Positions 16,335 to 23,838 of a stretch of DNA of 64,000 nt are shown here, piece by piece; within the stretch, counting starts at the first letter, position 1; each line of letters starts with the position of its first letter. Made by a program: the position numbers and the translations under genes. Where the stretch lies: positions 62,001 through 126,000 of the forward strand of contig JBBQFI010000001.1 of NCBI GenBank assembly GCA_038321775.1, given 5' to 3'. The notes under the pieces were generated by a model. It had not been told where the DNA came from, searched no databases, and saw only the letters and a list, made by a program, of their open reading frames with translations. This DNA is from JBBQFI01 sp038321775. GTDB taxonomy: Bacteria; Verrucomicrobiota; Verrucomicrobiia; Chthoniobacterales; UBA10450.

Positions 16335-17591
16335 ATGCTCTCTCGATTTGCGATTATTCCATTGTTTCTAGCGCTGACTTTTGCCGGCTGTAAGAAAAGC
16401 GCCAGCAGCGCAAACGGGCGTTCCGCGGCGGATGCCAAAGGCACTCCTTCGCCGGCGCCGACCGCGGTGGCGACTCCATTTCCCACGCCTAAAAAGCCGC
16501 TCGTAGACCAGAACGCAGAAGTCGTCATCTTGGGATATCATCGTTTCGTTAATAAAGTAAAACGCCCGGATACCGAGATCACGCCGGCGGCGTTCGAGGC
16601 GCAGATGCAGGAGCTGAAGGACAAACAAATCTCCGTGATCGGGATGCAGGATTTTCTGGCTTGGAAGCGTGGCGTAAAAAATATTCCCGCGCACAGCGCC
16701 ATCATCACGATCGATGACGGTTATAAATCCGGCTACGAAGTGGCGTGGCCGATTTTGAAAAAGTTCGGTTACCCGGTGACAATGTTTATCTACACGGAAG
16801 GAATTAAACCTGGCCGCTACAGCGGTGGCGAATCGATGAGCTGGGAACAGCTCGCGGAAATGCGCGATGCCGGCGCCGATATTCAGGCGCATAGCGTGAC
16901 GCACCAGGATTTGCGCAAACCACCCTACGATCGATTGACGAAACATCGGCTTGGCCAAAGTGAATACGAACCGTGGTTGGAAAATGAAGTCGCAGGGTCC
17001 AAGCAAATCATCGAGCAGAAACTCGGCGTGAGAGTGAACTGCTTCGCTGTGCCTTACGGATTTTACAACGAGCACGTGAAGGAAATTGCGATGAAGGCGG
17101 GCTACGAAGCGCTTTTTACCGTTTACGGGCAGAAACTGGCTTACGGTTCGCCTAACGACTCGTTAGGCCGTTACGTGATCGAAGCGAATAAACCAAAGGT
17201 TTTTGCCGAAGCAGTGAACTTCGGCGGCATGACCACGGGCGGAAGTGTGCCGGTGGCGGAAGTGAGCGCCGTTACGCTCGGTGTGCAGCCCGCCGATGGC
17301 GAGACGGTCAAAACGCCCACGCCGATGATCAAAGCGAATCTTGCCGGCTTCGGTGCGATCGATCAGGGAACAGTGCAGATGCGCATCAGCGGCCTTGGCC
17401 TCGTGAATGCAAATTACGATCCGAAAACGCAAAATGTTTCGTATCAACTGCCGCAGAAATTGCGGGACAAAACCTGCACAGTGATCATCGATGCAAAATC
17501 AGGCGACCGGAAAGTTTCGACGCACTGGAGTTTCAATGTTGATGAAAACGCTGCACGGCCACCCGCGACTCCTGCGCAGAAGAAGCCGTGA
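16335..17591 (+). CDS. Polysaccharide deacetylase lipoprotein (NodB domain)
   Basis: 418 residues. MLSRFAIIPLFLALTFAGC is a lipoprotein signal. The NodB domain spans about residues 60-290: motif 1 is IITIDDGYKSG (catalytic and metal-binding Asp pair), motif 2 is IQAHSVTHQDLR (metal-binding His residues), and the later FAVPYGFYNE motif follows. A C-terminal Ig-like region follows (VQMRISGLGLVNANYDPKT). It removes acetyl or related acyl groups from an envelope or extracellular polysaccharide. It is transcribed divergently from the amidase. Two copies of the word TCGTTAGGC face each other at 17150-17168 (residues SPNDSLGR). Confidence 0.9.
   Translation: MLSRFAIIPLFLALTFAGCKKSASSANGRSAADAKGTPSPAPTAVATPFPTPKKPLVDQNAEVVILGYHRFVNKVKRPDTEITPAAFEAQMQELKDKQISVIGMQDFLAWKRGVKNIPAHSAIITIDDGYKSGYEVAWPILKKFGYPVTMFIYTEGIKPGRYSGGESMSWEQLAEMRDAGADIQAHSVTHQDLRKPPYDRLTKHRLGQSEYEPWLENEVAGSKQIIEQKLGVRVNCFAVPYGFYNEHVKEIAMKAGYEALFTVYGQKLAYGSPNDSLGRYVIEANKPKVFAEAVNFGGMTTGGSVPVAEVSAVTLGVQPADGETVKTPTPMIKANLAGFGAIDQGTVQMRISGLGLVNANYDPKTQNVSYQLPQKLRDKTCTVIIDAKSGDRKVSTHWSFNVDENAARPPATPAQKKP
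17150..17168. other. Head-to-head pair of the 9-mer inside a gene
   Basis: GCCTAACGACTCGTTAGGC: two copies of the genome-wide 9-mer in inverted orientation with one base between them, able to form a 9-bp stem in RNA. It lies inside the deacetylase coding region. Confidence 0.85.
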
Positions 17592-17598
17592 GTTGTTT

Positions 17599-17709
17599 GG
17601 GTAGCGCACGCGTCCCGCGTGTTGGCGATCGCGTCTCGCGATCGCGGACTTTCGTGAAGATTGTTTTGGCGGGACGCCAAAACCAACACGCGAGACGCGT
17701 GCGCTACCC
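17599..17709. repeat. Long palindromic repeat, second copy, between genes
   Basis: Arms starting GGGTAGCGCACGCGTCCCGC at 17599 and ending GACGCGTGCGCTACCC at 17709 are complementary over about 27 bases with one mismatch. It has an inner GCGATCGCG pair. It fills the gap between the deacetylase stop and ffh and could act as a transcription terminator. Confidence 0.9.
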
Positions 17710-17736
17710 GGAATTCTTTACTCGTTAGTCTGATCT

Positions 17737-19056
17737 ATGTTCTCGCAACTCGGCGATAAACTGCAGGACATCTTCAAGGATCTGCGCGGGCACGGCACGA
17801 TCAGCGAGACCAATGTCAACGATGCGATGCGCCAGGTGCGGCTGGCTTTGCTTGAAGCCGATGTCGATTTCCAAGTCGCAAAAAATTTCATCGCGAACGT
17901 AAGAGAAAAAGCGCTGGGCGAAGAAGTGTTGCGTAGCGTCACGCCCGGGCAACAAATCGTAAAGATTTTCCACGACGAATTGACCGCGCTACTCGGCGGC
18001 GATGCTGCACCGCTCAATCTCGATAAACCGGCGCGCATTTTGATGGTCGGTTTGAACGGCGCAGGCAAAACCACTTCGTCGGCGAAGCTGGCGAATTATT
18101 TGAAAAAGCAGGGGCGCGCGCCGCTTTTGATTGCATGCGATTTACAGCGGCCCGCGGCAATCGAACAGCTCGCGACCCTTGGTCGCCAGGTCGATGTGCC
18201 GGTCTATATGCCGCCGCCTAACGAGAAGGACGTGCGCCGTTCTGCGGCAGCGAGTATCGAATGGGCGGAACAGCAAAACGGGAATGTGCAGATTTTCGAC
18301 ACGGCTGGCCGACAAGAAATCGACGCGGCTTTGATCGAAGAGATCAGGCAATTGAAGGAATTTTTGCAACCGCAGGAAGTTTTGCTCGTGGCCGATTCAG
18401 CGACCGGACAACAGGCGGTGAGCGTAGCCACGCATTTCAATGACGCGCTGCAAATCACTGGAATTATTTTGACCAAACTCGACGGCGACGCGCGCGGCGG
18501 TGCGGCGTTATCGATGCGCGAAGTAACGCAGCGCCCGATCAAGTTCGCGGGCGTCGGCGAGAAACTCGATCAATTCGAACTATTCGTCCCGGACAGACTG
18601 GCGGGGCGAATTCTCGGGATGGGGGACATCATTGGCCTGGTCGAAAAGGCCGCGGAGGCGATCGATGAAGAAGAAGCGATGCGCCTCGAGAAAAAACTGC
18701 GCACTGCATCCTTCGATTTCAACGATTTCCTGGCCCAATTCAAAATGATGCGGAAGATGGGGCCGATCGAGAATATACTTGGCATGCTGCCGGGAATGAG
18801 TAACGTGCCCGGCCTCTCCGTTGACGAGAAGCAGCTAAAGCGCACGGAAGCCATCGTGCTTTCGATGACTAACGAGGAGCGCAAACGACCCGACATTCTG
18901 AATGCCCGGCGTCGGCAGCGCATCGCGCGCGGCAGCGGCACGACCGTCACGCAGGTGAATGATTTGCTCCAGCGTTTCAATCAAATGCGCAAGATGATGA
19001 AGAGCACGGGCAAGATGAAAAGAATGATGGCGCAAATGGCGCGAACGAAAAATTAA
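17737..19056 (+). CDS. ffh: Signal recognition particle protein
   Basis: 439 residues, the usual length for Ffh. The N-domain helical bundle is followed by the SRP-type GTPase: G1 is GLNGAGKTTSSAKLA, G2/IBD is DLQRPAAIEQL, G3 is DTAGRQ, and G4 is TKLDGDARGGAALS. The methionine-rich M domain contains FLAQFKMMRKMGPI and LPGMSNV plus a final Met/Lys helix (FNQMRKMMKSTGKMKRMMAQ) that binds SRP RNA and signal sequences. First gene of a translation block with rpsP 2 nt downstream. PNE at 18216-18224 carries GCCTAACGA. Confidence 0.98.
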   Translation: MFSQLGDKLQDIFKDLRGHGTISETNVNDAMRQVRLALLEADVDFQVAKNFIANVREKALGEEVLRSVTPGQQIVKIFHDELTALLGGDAAPLNLDKPARILMVGLNGAGKTTSSAKLANYLKKQGRAPLLIACDLQRPAAIEQLATLGRQVDVPVYMPPPNEKDVRRSAAASIEWAEQQNGNVQIFDTAGRQEIDAALIEEIRQLKEFLQPQEVLLVADSATGQQAVSVATHFNDALQITGIILTKLDGDARGGAALSMREVTQRPIKFAGVGEKLDQFELFVPDRLAGRILGMGDIIGLVEKAAEAIDEEEAMRLEKKLRTASFDFNDFLAQFKMMRKMGPIENILGMLPGMSNVPGLSVDEKQLKRTEAIVLSMTNEERKRPDILNARRRQRIARGSGTTVTQVNDLLQRFNQMRKMMKSTGKMKRMMAQMARTKN

Positions 19057-19058
19057 CT

Positions 19059-19382
19059 ATGGCAGTTTCAATCAGATTACGCAGAGAAGGCGCGAAAAAT
19101 CGCCCGTATTTCAAGGTCGTTGTCGCGGACAGTCGCAGTCCACGCGACGGAAAATTCATTGAAATCATCGGCACCTACGATCCTAAAAAGCCGGGCGACA
19201 ACAGCACGTTGAAGCTGGATCGCGCGGAATACTGGATCGAACACGGCGCGCAGCCGTCCGACACCGTCAAGAGCTTGATCAAAAAGAACAAGAAACGTTC
19301 GTCTGTCGCAGCTCCTGTCGCTGAAGCGGCTCCGGCAGAAACGCCGCAGCCCGCGGTTGCAGAGAGCACGCCTAACGAGTAG
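19059..19382 (+). CDS. rpsP: 30S ribosomal protein S16
   Basis: 107 residues. MAVSIRLRREGAKNRPYFKV and IEIIGTYDPKKPGD are diagnostic of S16. The last 25 residues form an Ala/Pro-rich tail (PVAEAAPAETPQPAVAESTP) ending NE, whose final codons are GCCTAACGAG. The start follows ffh by 2 nt. Confidence 0.98.
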   Translation: MAVSIRLRREGAKNRPYFKVVVADSRSPRDGKFIEIIGTYDPKKPGDNSTLKLDRAEYWIEHGAQPSDTVKSLIKKNKKRSSVAAPVAEAAPAETPQPAVAESTPNE

Positions 19383-19393
19383 TCTTGAGAACG

Positions 19394-19624
19394 ATGAAAG
19401 AATTTCTTGAATTCATCGTTCGGCAGCTGGTCGAATTTCCCGATGAGGTGATGCTCTCCGAAATCCCTTCGGAAAAGTTGACCATCTTTAAGCTGCAGAT
19501 GCGCCAGAGCGATGTCGGTCGCATCATTGGTCGCAACGGACAAACGATTCAGGCGATCCGCGCTTTGTTATCCAGCTCGGCCGCACGGCACGGACAAAGG
19601 GCCGCGCTCGAAATCGTCGAGTAG
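19394..19624 (+). CDS. khpA: KH-domain RNA-binding protein
   Basis: 76 residues from the ATG at 19394; an in-frame TTG at 19385 is less likely. The single KH domain has the GxxG loop in GRIIGRNGQTIQAIRALLSS. The N-terminal FLEFIVRQLVEFPDEV is typical of KhpA/YlqC, which follows rpsP in many bacteria. It binds RNA, usually with KhpB/Jag, and affects ribosome and small-RNA biology. Confidence 0.93.
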   Translation: MKEFLEFIVRQLVEFPDEVMLSEIPSEKLTIFKLQMRQSDVGRIIGRNGQTIQAIRALLSSSAARHGQRAALEIVE

Positions 19625-19637
19625 AAGCATCGCGCGC

Positions 19638-20315
19638 ATGGACGCGTCTCCAGAACTGGCGGCAGTCGTGCCCGGCCAGAAATTTCTCGAAGAGAATCTC
19701 GAGATGACGGTGCACGATCTGATTCAGTTCATGCAGGCGCGCATTGTCGATCGCACGACATACTTCGGTATTCAGACACTCAAGAACCCTCTCGATTTCT
19801 GGGTTTACCAGGAACTCATCACTTCCGTTCGGCCGGACGTCATCGTCGAGATCGGAAATTTTCACGGCGGCAGTTTGCTCGCGCTTGCCCATCTTTGCGA
19901 TGCGCGAGGAACCGGTCGTTTGATCGGCATTGATATCGATCAAAAAGAAATCGCGGCTCTCGTCCGAGAGCATCCACGCATTTCGTTGATCGAAGGCGAT
20001 GCGACGAAAAAATTTCGGGAAGTTCGCGAAACGATCAAAACCGGCGAGCGTGTGCTGGTGATCGAAGACAGCTCGCACACCTTCGAAAACACGCTCGCGG
20101 TCATGCGCGCTTACGCCGATCTGGTTTCGTTAGGCAGCTATCTCATTGTCGAAGATGGAAATTGTCATCATGGTCTGGATCTCGGTCCGTCGCCCGGTCC
20201 GTACGAAGCAGTCACGGAATTTATGCGCGACAATTCGCAATTTGTGATCGACCGCGAATGCGAATCATTTTTCCTGACTTGGAATCCGCGCGGTTACTTG
20301 CGACGAATCGCGTGA
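19638..20315 (+). CDS. CmcI-like SAM-dependent methyltransferase/hydroxylase family protein
   Basis: 225 residues. The core resembles the cephalosporin hydroxylase / rhamnosyl O-methyltransferase (CmcI) family: NPLDFWVYQELITSVRPDVI, then VEIGNFHGGSLLALA (SAM loop), IGIDIDQKE (acidic residue) and VIEDSSHTFENTL. These are usually small-molecule or sugar methyltransferases. It occupies the place where rimM is normally found between rpsP/khpA and trmD, but shows no similarity to RimM. Its stop overlaps the GTG start of trmD (GTGA), so the two are coupled. Substrate unknown. The word TCGTTAGGC is at 20127-20135. Confidence 0.8.
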   Translation: MDASPELAAVVPGQKFLEENLEMTVHDLIQFMQARIVDRTTYFGIQTLKNPLDFWVYQELITSVRPDVIVEIGNFHGGSLLALAHLCDARGTGRLIGIDIDQKEIAALVREHPRISLIEGDATKKFREVRETIKTGERVLVIEDSSHTFENTLAVMRAYADLVSLGSYLIVEDGNCHHGLDLGPSPGPYEAVTEFMRDNSQFVIDRECESFFLTWNPRGYLRRIA

Positions 20316-20989
20316 AAGTCGACATCATCACGCTCTTTCCGGAGATCTGTCGCGCGCCCCTGAGCGAAAGCATGATGAAACGTGCGCAGGAAAGCGGCGC
20401 GCTCGATTTGCATATCCACGATCTGCGCAAGTGGACGACGGACAAGCATCACGTTGTCGACGACGCGCCGTTTGGCGGCGGGCAGGGGATGGTGATGAAA
20501 GCGGAGCCAATTTTCGGCGCGGTCGAATCGTTGAGAAAAGATGGCAGCACGGTGGTGTTAATGACGCCGCAGGGACGTCGGTTTGCGCAAAATATTGCGC
20601 GCGAATTTTCCGCGCGCGAACATTTGATTGTTGTCTGTGGACACTACGAAGGAATCGATCATCGCGTGGTTGAGCATTTGATCGACGTGGAAATTTCCAT
20701 CGGTGATTATGTGCTCACCAACGGAGCTATTGCAGCGGTGGTATTTATCGACGCGATTGTGCGCTTGCTGCCCGGCGTGCTCGGACACGAACACTCTGCG
20801 AATGACGATAGTTTCAGCTCGGGTTTGCTGGAAGCGCCGCAGTACACCCGGCCAGCGGAATTTCGCGGATGGAAAGTGCCGGACGTTTTACTTTCCGGAA
20901 ATCACGCGGAGATCGCCGCGTGGCGAAACAAGGAGGCGCAACGGCGCACCCGTGAGAATCGTCCGGATTTGTTAGGCCCTAACCAATAA
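20312..20989 (+). CDS. trmD: tRNA (guanine-37-N1) methyltransferase
   Basis: 225 residues from the GTG at 20312 (protein begins MKVDIITLFPEI). SPOUT knot signatures are VVCGHYEGIDHRV and ISIGDYVLTNGAIAAVVFID. Further landmarks are DDAPFGGGQGMVMK near the start and the late VPDVLLSGNHAEI. It methylates G37 of tRNAs reading CNN codons and so prevents +1 frameshifting. rplS, the usual next gene, is absent. The stop is followed by a family 1 repeat. Confidence 0.97.
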   Translation: MKVDIITLFPEICRAPLSESMMKRAQESGALDLHIHDLRKWTTDKHHVVDDAPFGGGQGMVMKAEPIFGAVESLRKDGSTVVLMTPQGRRFAQNIAREFSAREHLIVVCGHYEGIDHRVVEHLIDVEISIGDYVLTNGAIAAVVFIDAIVRLLPGVLGHEHSANDDSFSSGLLEAPQYTRPAEFRGWKVPDVLLSGNHAEIAAWRNKEAQRRTRENRPDLLGPNQ

Positions 20990-20995
20990 TTTTTC

Positions 20996-21081
20996 TGTCA
21001 TCCCGAGCGTATGCGAGGGACCTCGGGAATTATCGCGCGTCTCGTGGTTCGCGCGGTTCCTCGCTTTCGCTCGGGATGACA
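20996..21081. repeat. Palindromic repeat, family 1, between convergent genes
   Basis: Arms TGTCATCCCGAGCGTATGCG and CGCTTTCGCTCGGGATGACA are complementary over about 27 bases with a few mismatches. It lies between the stops of trmD and fabF, so it could form a terminator for either strand. Confidence 0.8.
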
Positions 21082-21089
21082 AGCCGGAA

Positions 21090-22334
21090 TTATTTGGTTC
21101 GTCCCAAAACCACGCAGGCGTTGATACCGCCAAAGCCGAACGAGTTGCTCAAGACATAATTTAACTCGTTAGGGCGTCCATGGTTGGGAACTACATCGAG
21201 GTCGCACGCGGGATCGGGATTCGAATACCCAAGCGTCGGTGGCACCCATTGTTCGTCGAGAGCGAGCGTGCAGATGGCCGCTTCAATGGCACCGGTGGCG
21301 CCGAGCGGATGGCCGGTGTAAGCCTTGGTTCCGCTCACAGGAATCTTACGCACGTGTTCGCCAAAAACCTGTTTGATCGCCATCATCTCGGTGCTGTCGC
21401 CGAGTTGTGTGGAACTTCCATGCGCGTTGACGTAATCGATTTGCTCGGCCGCAAGATCCGCATCGGCGAGGGCGTGGCGCATCGCTCGAATACAGGAGTC
21501 GCCGGAAGGCAGCGGTGATGTCATGTGGTATGCGTCGTTGTTCAAACTGTAGCCGAGCAGTTCCGCGTAAATGTGGGCACCGCGTTTTTTAGCGTGTTCA
21601 AATTCCTCAACGACGAGTGAGGCTGCACCTTCACCCATGACAAAACCGTCGCGCAGTTTGTCGAACGGCCGACATGCGAACGCGGGATCGCCCGTCCATT
21701 GACTCATGGTTTTGATGAGAGCGAATGCCCCAAACGAAAGCGGACTCAAAGGAGCTTCGGCGCCGCCGGCAATGATCACGTCAGCGAAATCATCGCGGAT
21801 GTAGCGCAGCGCTTCGCCGACGGCGACCGTGCCGCTCGCGCAGCTGTTCGAATTCGTTGTGCCGACACCGCGAAAACCAAATTCAATCGCAATGTTGGTG
21901 TGCGCTGAGCCGCCAAAAACCTGAAGCGCAAGCGTCTGATTCACCCCGCGCGTTCCCTTCTTCAAGAAATGTGCGTGCTGATATTCTGCGTTCGAGACTC
22001 CGCCAAGCGCGGTGCCGAAACTGACGCCAACGCGTGACTGCGGTTCTTCGCGTGAATATTTCAGGCCCGCATCGTCGAGCGCAAGTTTTGCTGAAGAGAC
22101 CGCAAACTGCGCGTAGCGATCCAGACGCTTCAATCGGTGCGGTGGAAAATAATCCTCCGGTATCCAGTCGCGAATTTCAGCAGCGCAGTGCGCATTGAAA
22201 GCGGTGGTGTCGAAAAAGGAAATCTCGGCGATTCCGCTTTTTTCCGCGCGCAGTCCCCGCAAAAAATCCTCACGCCCACGGCCGACAGCGGTGATCGGCC
22301 CAATTCCAGTGATGACCGCGCGCCGTTTGCTCAT
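21090..22334 (-). CDS. fabF: 3-oxoacyl-ACP synthase II (FabF-type ketosynthase)
   Basis: 414 residues, the FabF length. The catalytic Cys is in TNSNSCASGTVAVGEA and the two catalytic His residues are in VNAHGSSTQLGD and GHPLGATGAIE. The C-terminal glycine loop is NSFGFGGINACVVL. It condenses malonyl-ACP with acyl-ACP. Its start codon overlaps the stop of a START/cyclase gene by 4 nt, and no acpP, fabD or fabG is adjacent. A dedicated FabF-like ketosynthase in a small polyketide-like route is therefore as plausible as the housekeeping FabF. Confidence 0.9.
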   Translation of the reverse strand: MSKRRAVITGIGPITAVGRGREDFLRGLRAEKSGIAEISFFDTTAFNAHCAAEIRDWIPEDYFPPHRLKRLDRYAQFAVSSAKLALDDAGLKYSREEPQSRVGVSFGTALGGVSNAEYQHAHFLKKGTRGVNQTLALQVFGGSAHTNIAIEFGFRGVGTTNSNSCASGTVAVGEALRYIRDDFADVIIAGGAEAPLSPLSFGAFALIKTMSQWTGDPAFACRPFDKLRDGFVMGEGAASLVVEEFEHAKKRGAHIYAELLGYSLNNDAYHMTSPLPSGDSCIRAMRHALADADLAAEQIDYVNAHGSSTQLGDSTEMMAIKQVFGEHVRKIPVSGTKAYTGHPLGATGAIEAAICTLALDEQWVPPTLGYSNPDPACDLDVVPNHGRPNELNYVLSNSFGFGGINACVVLGRTK

Positions 22335-22789
22335 TGGGCCACGGTCATTTCTCCCTGCGATTCCAAATAAGCCTTCATGCAGTGCAGAGTTTTGTTCGCT
22401 ACGTTGTGAATGAAAAATCTTCCGATGATTTGATCTGCAATCGGCGCGAGCGGACGAATTCGGAACTGGAGATCATGCAGAATTTCCACGAGCACGCCGT
22501 TTGGAGTTTCCTTGAAGGTCCAGACAACGTGCATTCCTTTGGTCCACGCCTTGAGATGATTAAAATGGATTTCAAAATTCTCGCGGTCGACAATCTCTTC
22601 TGATGTCCATGAAATTGGAATCCCGGAACGCGTTGCTGCCATGACCACTACGTTTCTATTTACGTTTCGTTCGATATAATGGATGTATCGATAATGCGGC
22701 AAAATTTTGGGCCACAGCTCCAAGTTCGCAGCGGTCTCGAAAATTTGCTCACGCGGCGCGCGGATGACGATTGAGTTGCCAGTGTGCAT
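22331..22789 (-). CDS. SRPBCC (START-like) cyclase/dehydrase family protein
   Basis: 152 residues with a START/Bet v1-like layout. IVIRAPREQIFETAANLELW followed by PKILPHYRYI is the typical opening of polyketide cyclase and coenzyme Q-binding COQ10-type proteins, and VVWTFKETPNGVLVEILHD is the central sheet. It would hold a hydrophobic ligand in a cavity. Coupling to the ketosynthase (ATGA overlap at 22331-22334) suggests it acts on a polyketide or acyl product. Confidence 0.75.
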   Translation of the reverse strand: MHTGNSIVIRAPREQIFETAANLELWPKILPHYRYIHYIERNVNRNVVVMAATRSGIPISWTSEEIVDRENFEIHFNHLKAWTKGMHVVWTFKETPNGVLVEILHDLQFRIRPLAPIADQIIGRFFIHNVANKTLHCMKAYLESQGEMTVAQ

Positions 22790-22852
22790 GAAGAGACGAA
22801 CGTGATTCGGAACGCAGCACGGTAAGCGCTACCGGAAAACAGAACAAACGAA

Positions 22853-23041
22853 ATGGCGCTAGAAATGAAAGATGGTTGTGAGAAGTGCGATATAGCGCTC
22901 GCGTATGATACGGCGGCTTATATCTGCATTTACGAATGCACGTTTTGCGCGAAGTGCACCGAGCAGATGGGAAATGTTTGTCCCAATTGCGGCGGAGAAC
23001 TCGTTAGGCGACCGCGTGCGGGGAAAGCGATATCAGGCTGA
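22853..23041 (+). CDS. DUF1272 zinc-ribbon protein
   Basis: 62 residues with four Cys pairs arranged as in DUF1272: GCEKCD, YECTFCAKC and CPNCGGELV. The pattern predicts one or two bound zincs. Function in the family is unknown. TCGTTAGGC at 23001-23009 falls in LVRRPR near the C-terminus. Confidence 0.85.
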   Translation: MALEMKDGCEKCDIALAYDTAAYICIYECTFCAKCTEQMGNVCPNCGGELVRRPRAGKAISG

Positions 23042-23046
23042 TTGGG

Positions 23047-23838
23047 CTACGATCCGCGCTGGTGCTTAATGCGATAAGTCAGGAAACATTCGTCGGCCAC
23101 CACATGCATCTCCTTGAGCACGCAATGCGCACTAGCGGGCAGAAATTCCCTGCTCAGACCGGTGAGCGTTGGCGCGTTTAGTCCGCCGAACATTAGCGGT
23201 GCGATGGTGAGATTCAGTTGATCGACCAGATCGCGTTCGAGTAAGGAACGGAAAAGTTCCGCGCCTCCTTCGCAGGCAACGAAGCGAACTTTGTAATCGT
23301 GACGCAATTGCTGGAGCATCGCTACGAGATCGACAGTTTGGTTGTCGCTGAGATGCAGCGTCGCTTTTTTCCTGAGCGCAGTTTGAAATTGCTTTGGCAT
23401 TCGTTTCGTCGAGAAAATGAGAATGGGCGAAATATCCGACTGAAAGATTTTCAACGTTGGATCGATCCGGCCCGCGTTGGAGACAATGACGCGAATGGGG
23501 TACGGCGTCTGACCGCGCGCGATTCTGGCCTCTCGCAATTCCGTCCCGGGCAATCCCAGTCGGACGTTGTCGCGTCGCAATGTCCCGGAGCCGATAAGAA
23601 CAGCATCGCCTAACGAGCGATGACGCATCAAGTGCGCTTTATCGTCGCGTGAAGTGAAATCGACCGGGGAAAAAGTGCGCGTGGTGATTTTGCCATCGAC
23701 GGTCATGGCGAAAGTTGCCGCGACGAATGGCCGAAGAATGCGGGAACGGCCTTGGCGCCGCGACGAATTCGAGTTTGCGCGCGATGATCGGGACGCTGAG
23801 GTCCCTCCCACATTTTTATTCGCCTTCGCTGATTTCAT
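23047..23838 (-). CDS. RibD C-terminal-domain (DHFR-like) reductase
   Basis: About 263 residues if started at the ATG at 23838. The conserved reductase domain begins only at RPFVAATFAMTVDGKI. It contains the substrate/NADPH landmarks MRHRSLGDAVLIGSGTLRRD and VRFVACEGGAELFRSLLERD. It lacks the deaminase domain of RibD, so it may be a stand-alone pyrimidine reductase of riboflavin synthesis or an unassigned reductase. Residues 5-30 are the translated family 2 repeat. No ATG, GTG or TTG lies between the repeat and the conserved domain, so the repeat probably supplies the start or a N-terminal tail. SLG at 23608-23616 carries the 9-mer. Confidence 0.75.
   Translation of the reverse strand: MKSAKANKNVGGTSASRSSRANSNSSRRQGRSRILRPFVAATFAMTVDGKITTRTFSPVDFTSRDDKAHLMRHRSLGDAVLIGSGTLRRDNVRLGLPGTELREARIARGQTPYPIRVIVSNAGRIDPTLKIFQSDISPILIFSTKRMPKQFQTALRKKATLHLSDNQTVDLVAMLQQLRHDYKVRFVACEGGAELFRSLLERDLVDQLNLTIAPLMFGGLNAPTLTGLSREFLPASAHCVLKEMHVVADECFLTYRIKHQRGS
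23737..23815. repeat. Palindromic repeat, family 2, forming the N-terminus of a gene
   Basis: AATGCGGGAACGGCCTTGGC at the left and GAGGTCCCTCCCACATTT at the right. On the minus strand it lies just after the stop of the upstream gene and runs into the RibD-like frame, where it encodes roughly NVGGTSASRSSRANSNSSRR. Confidence 0.8.
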
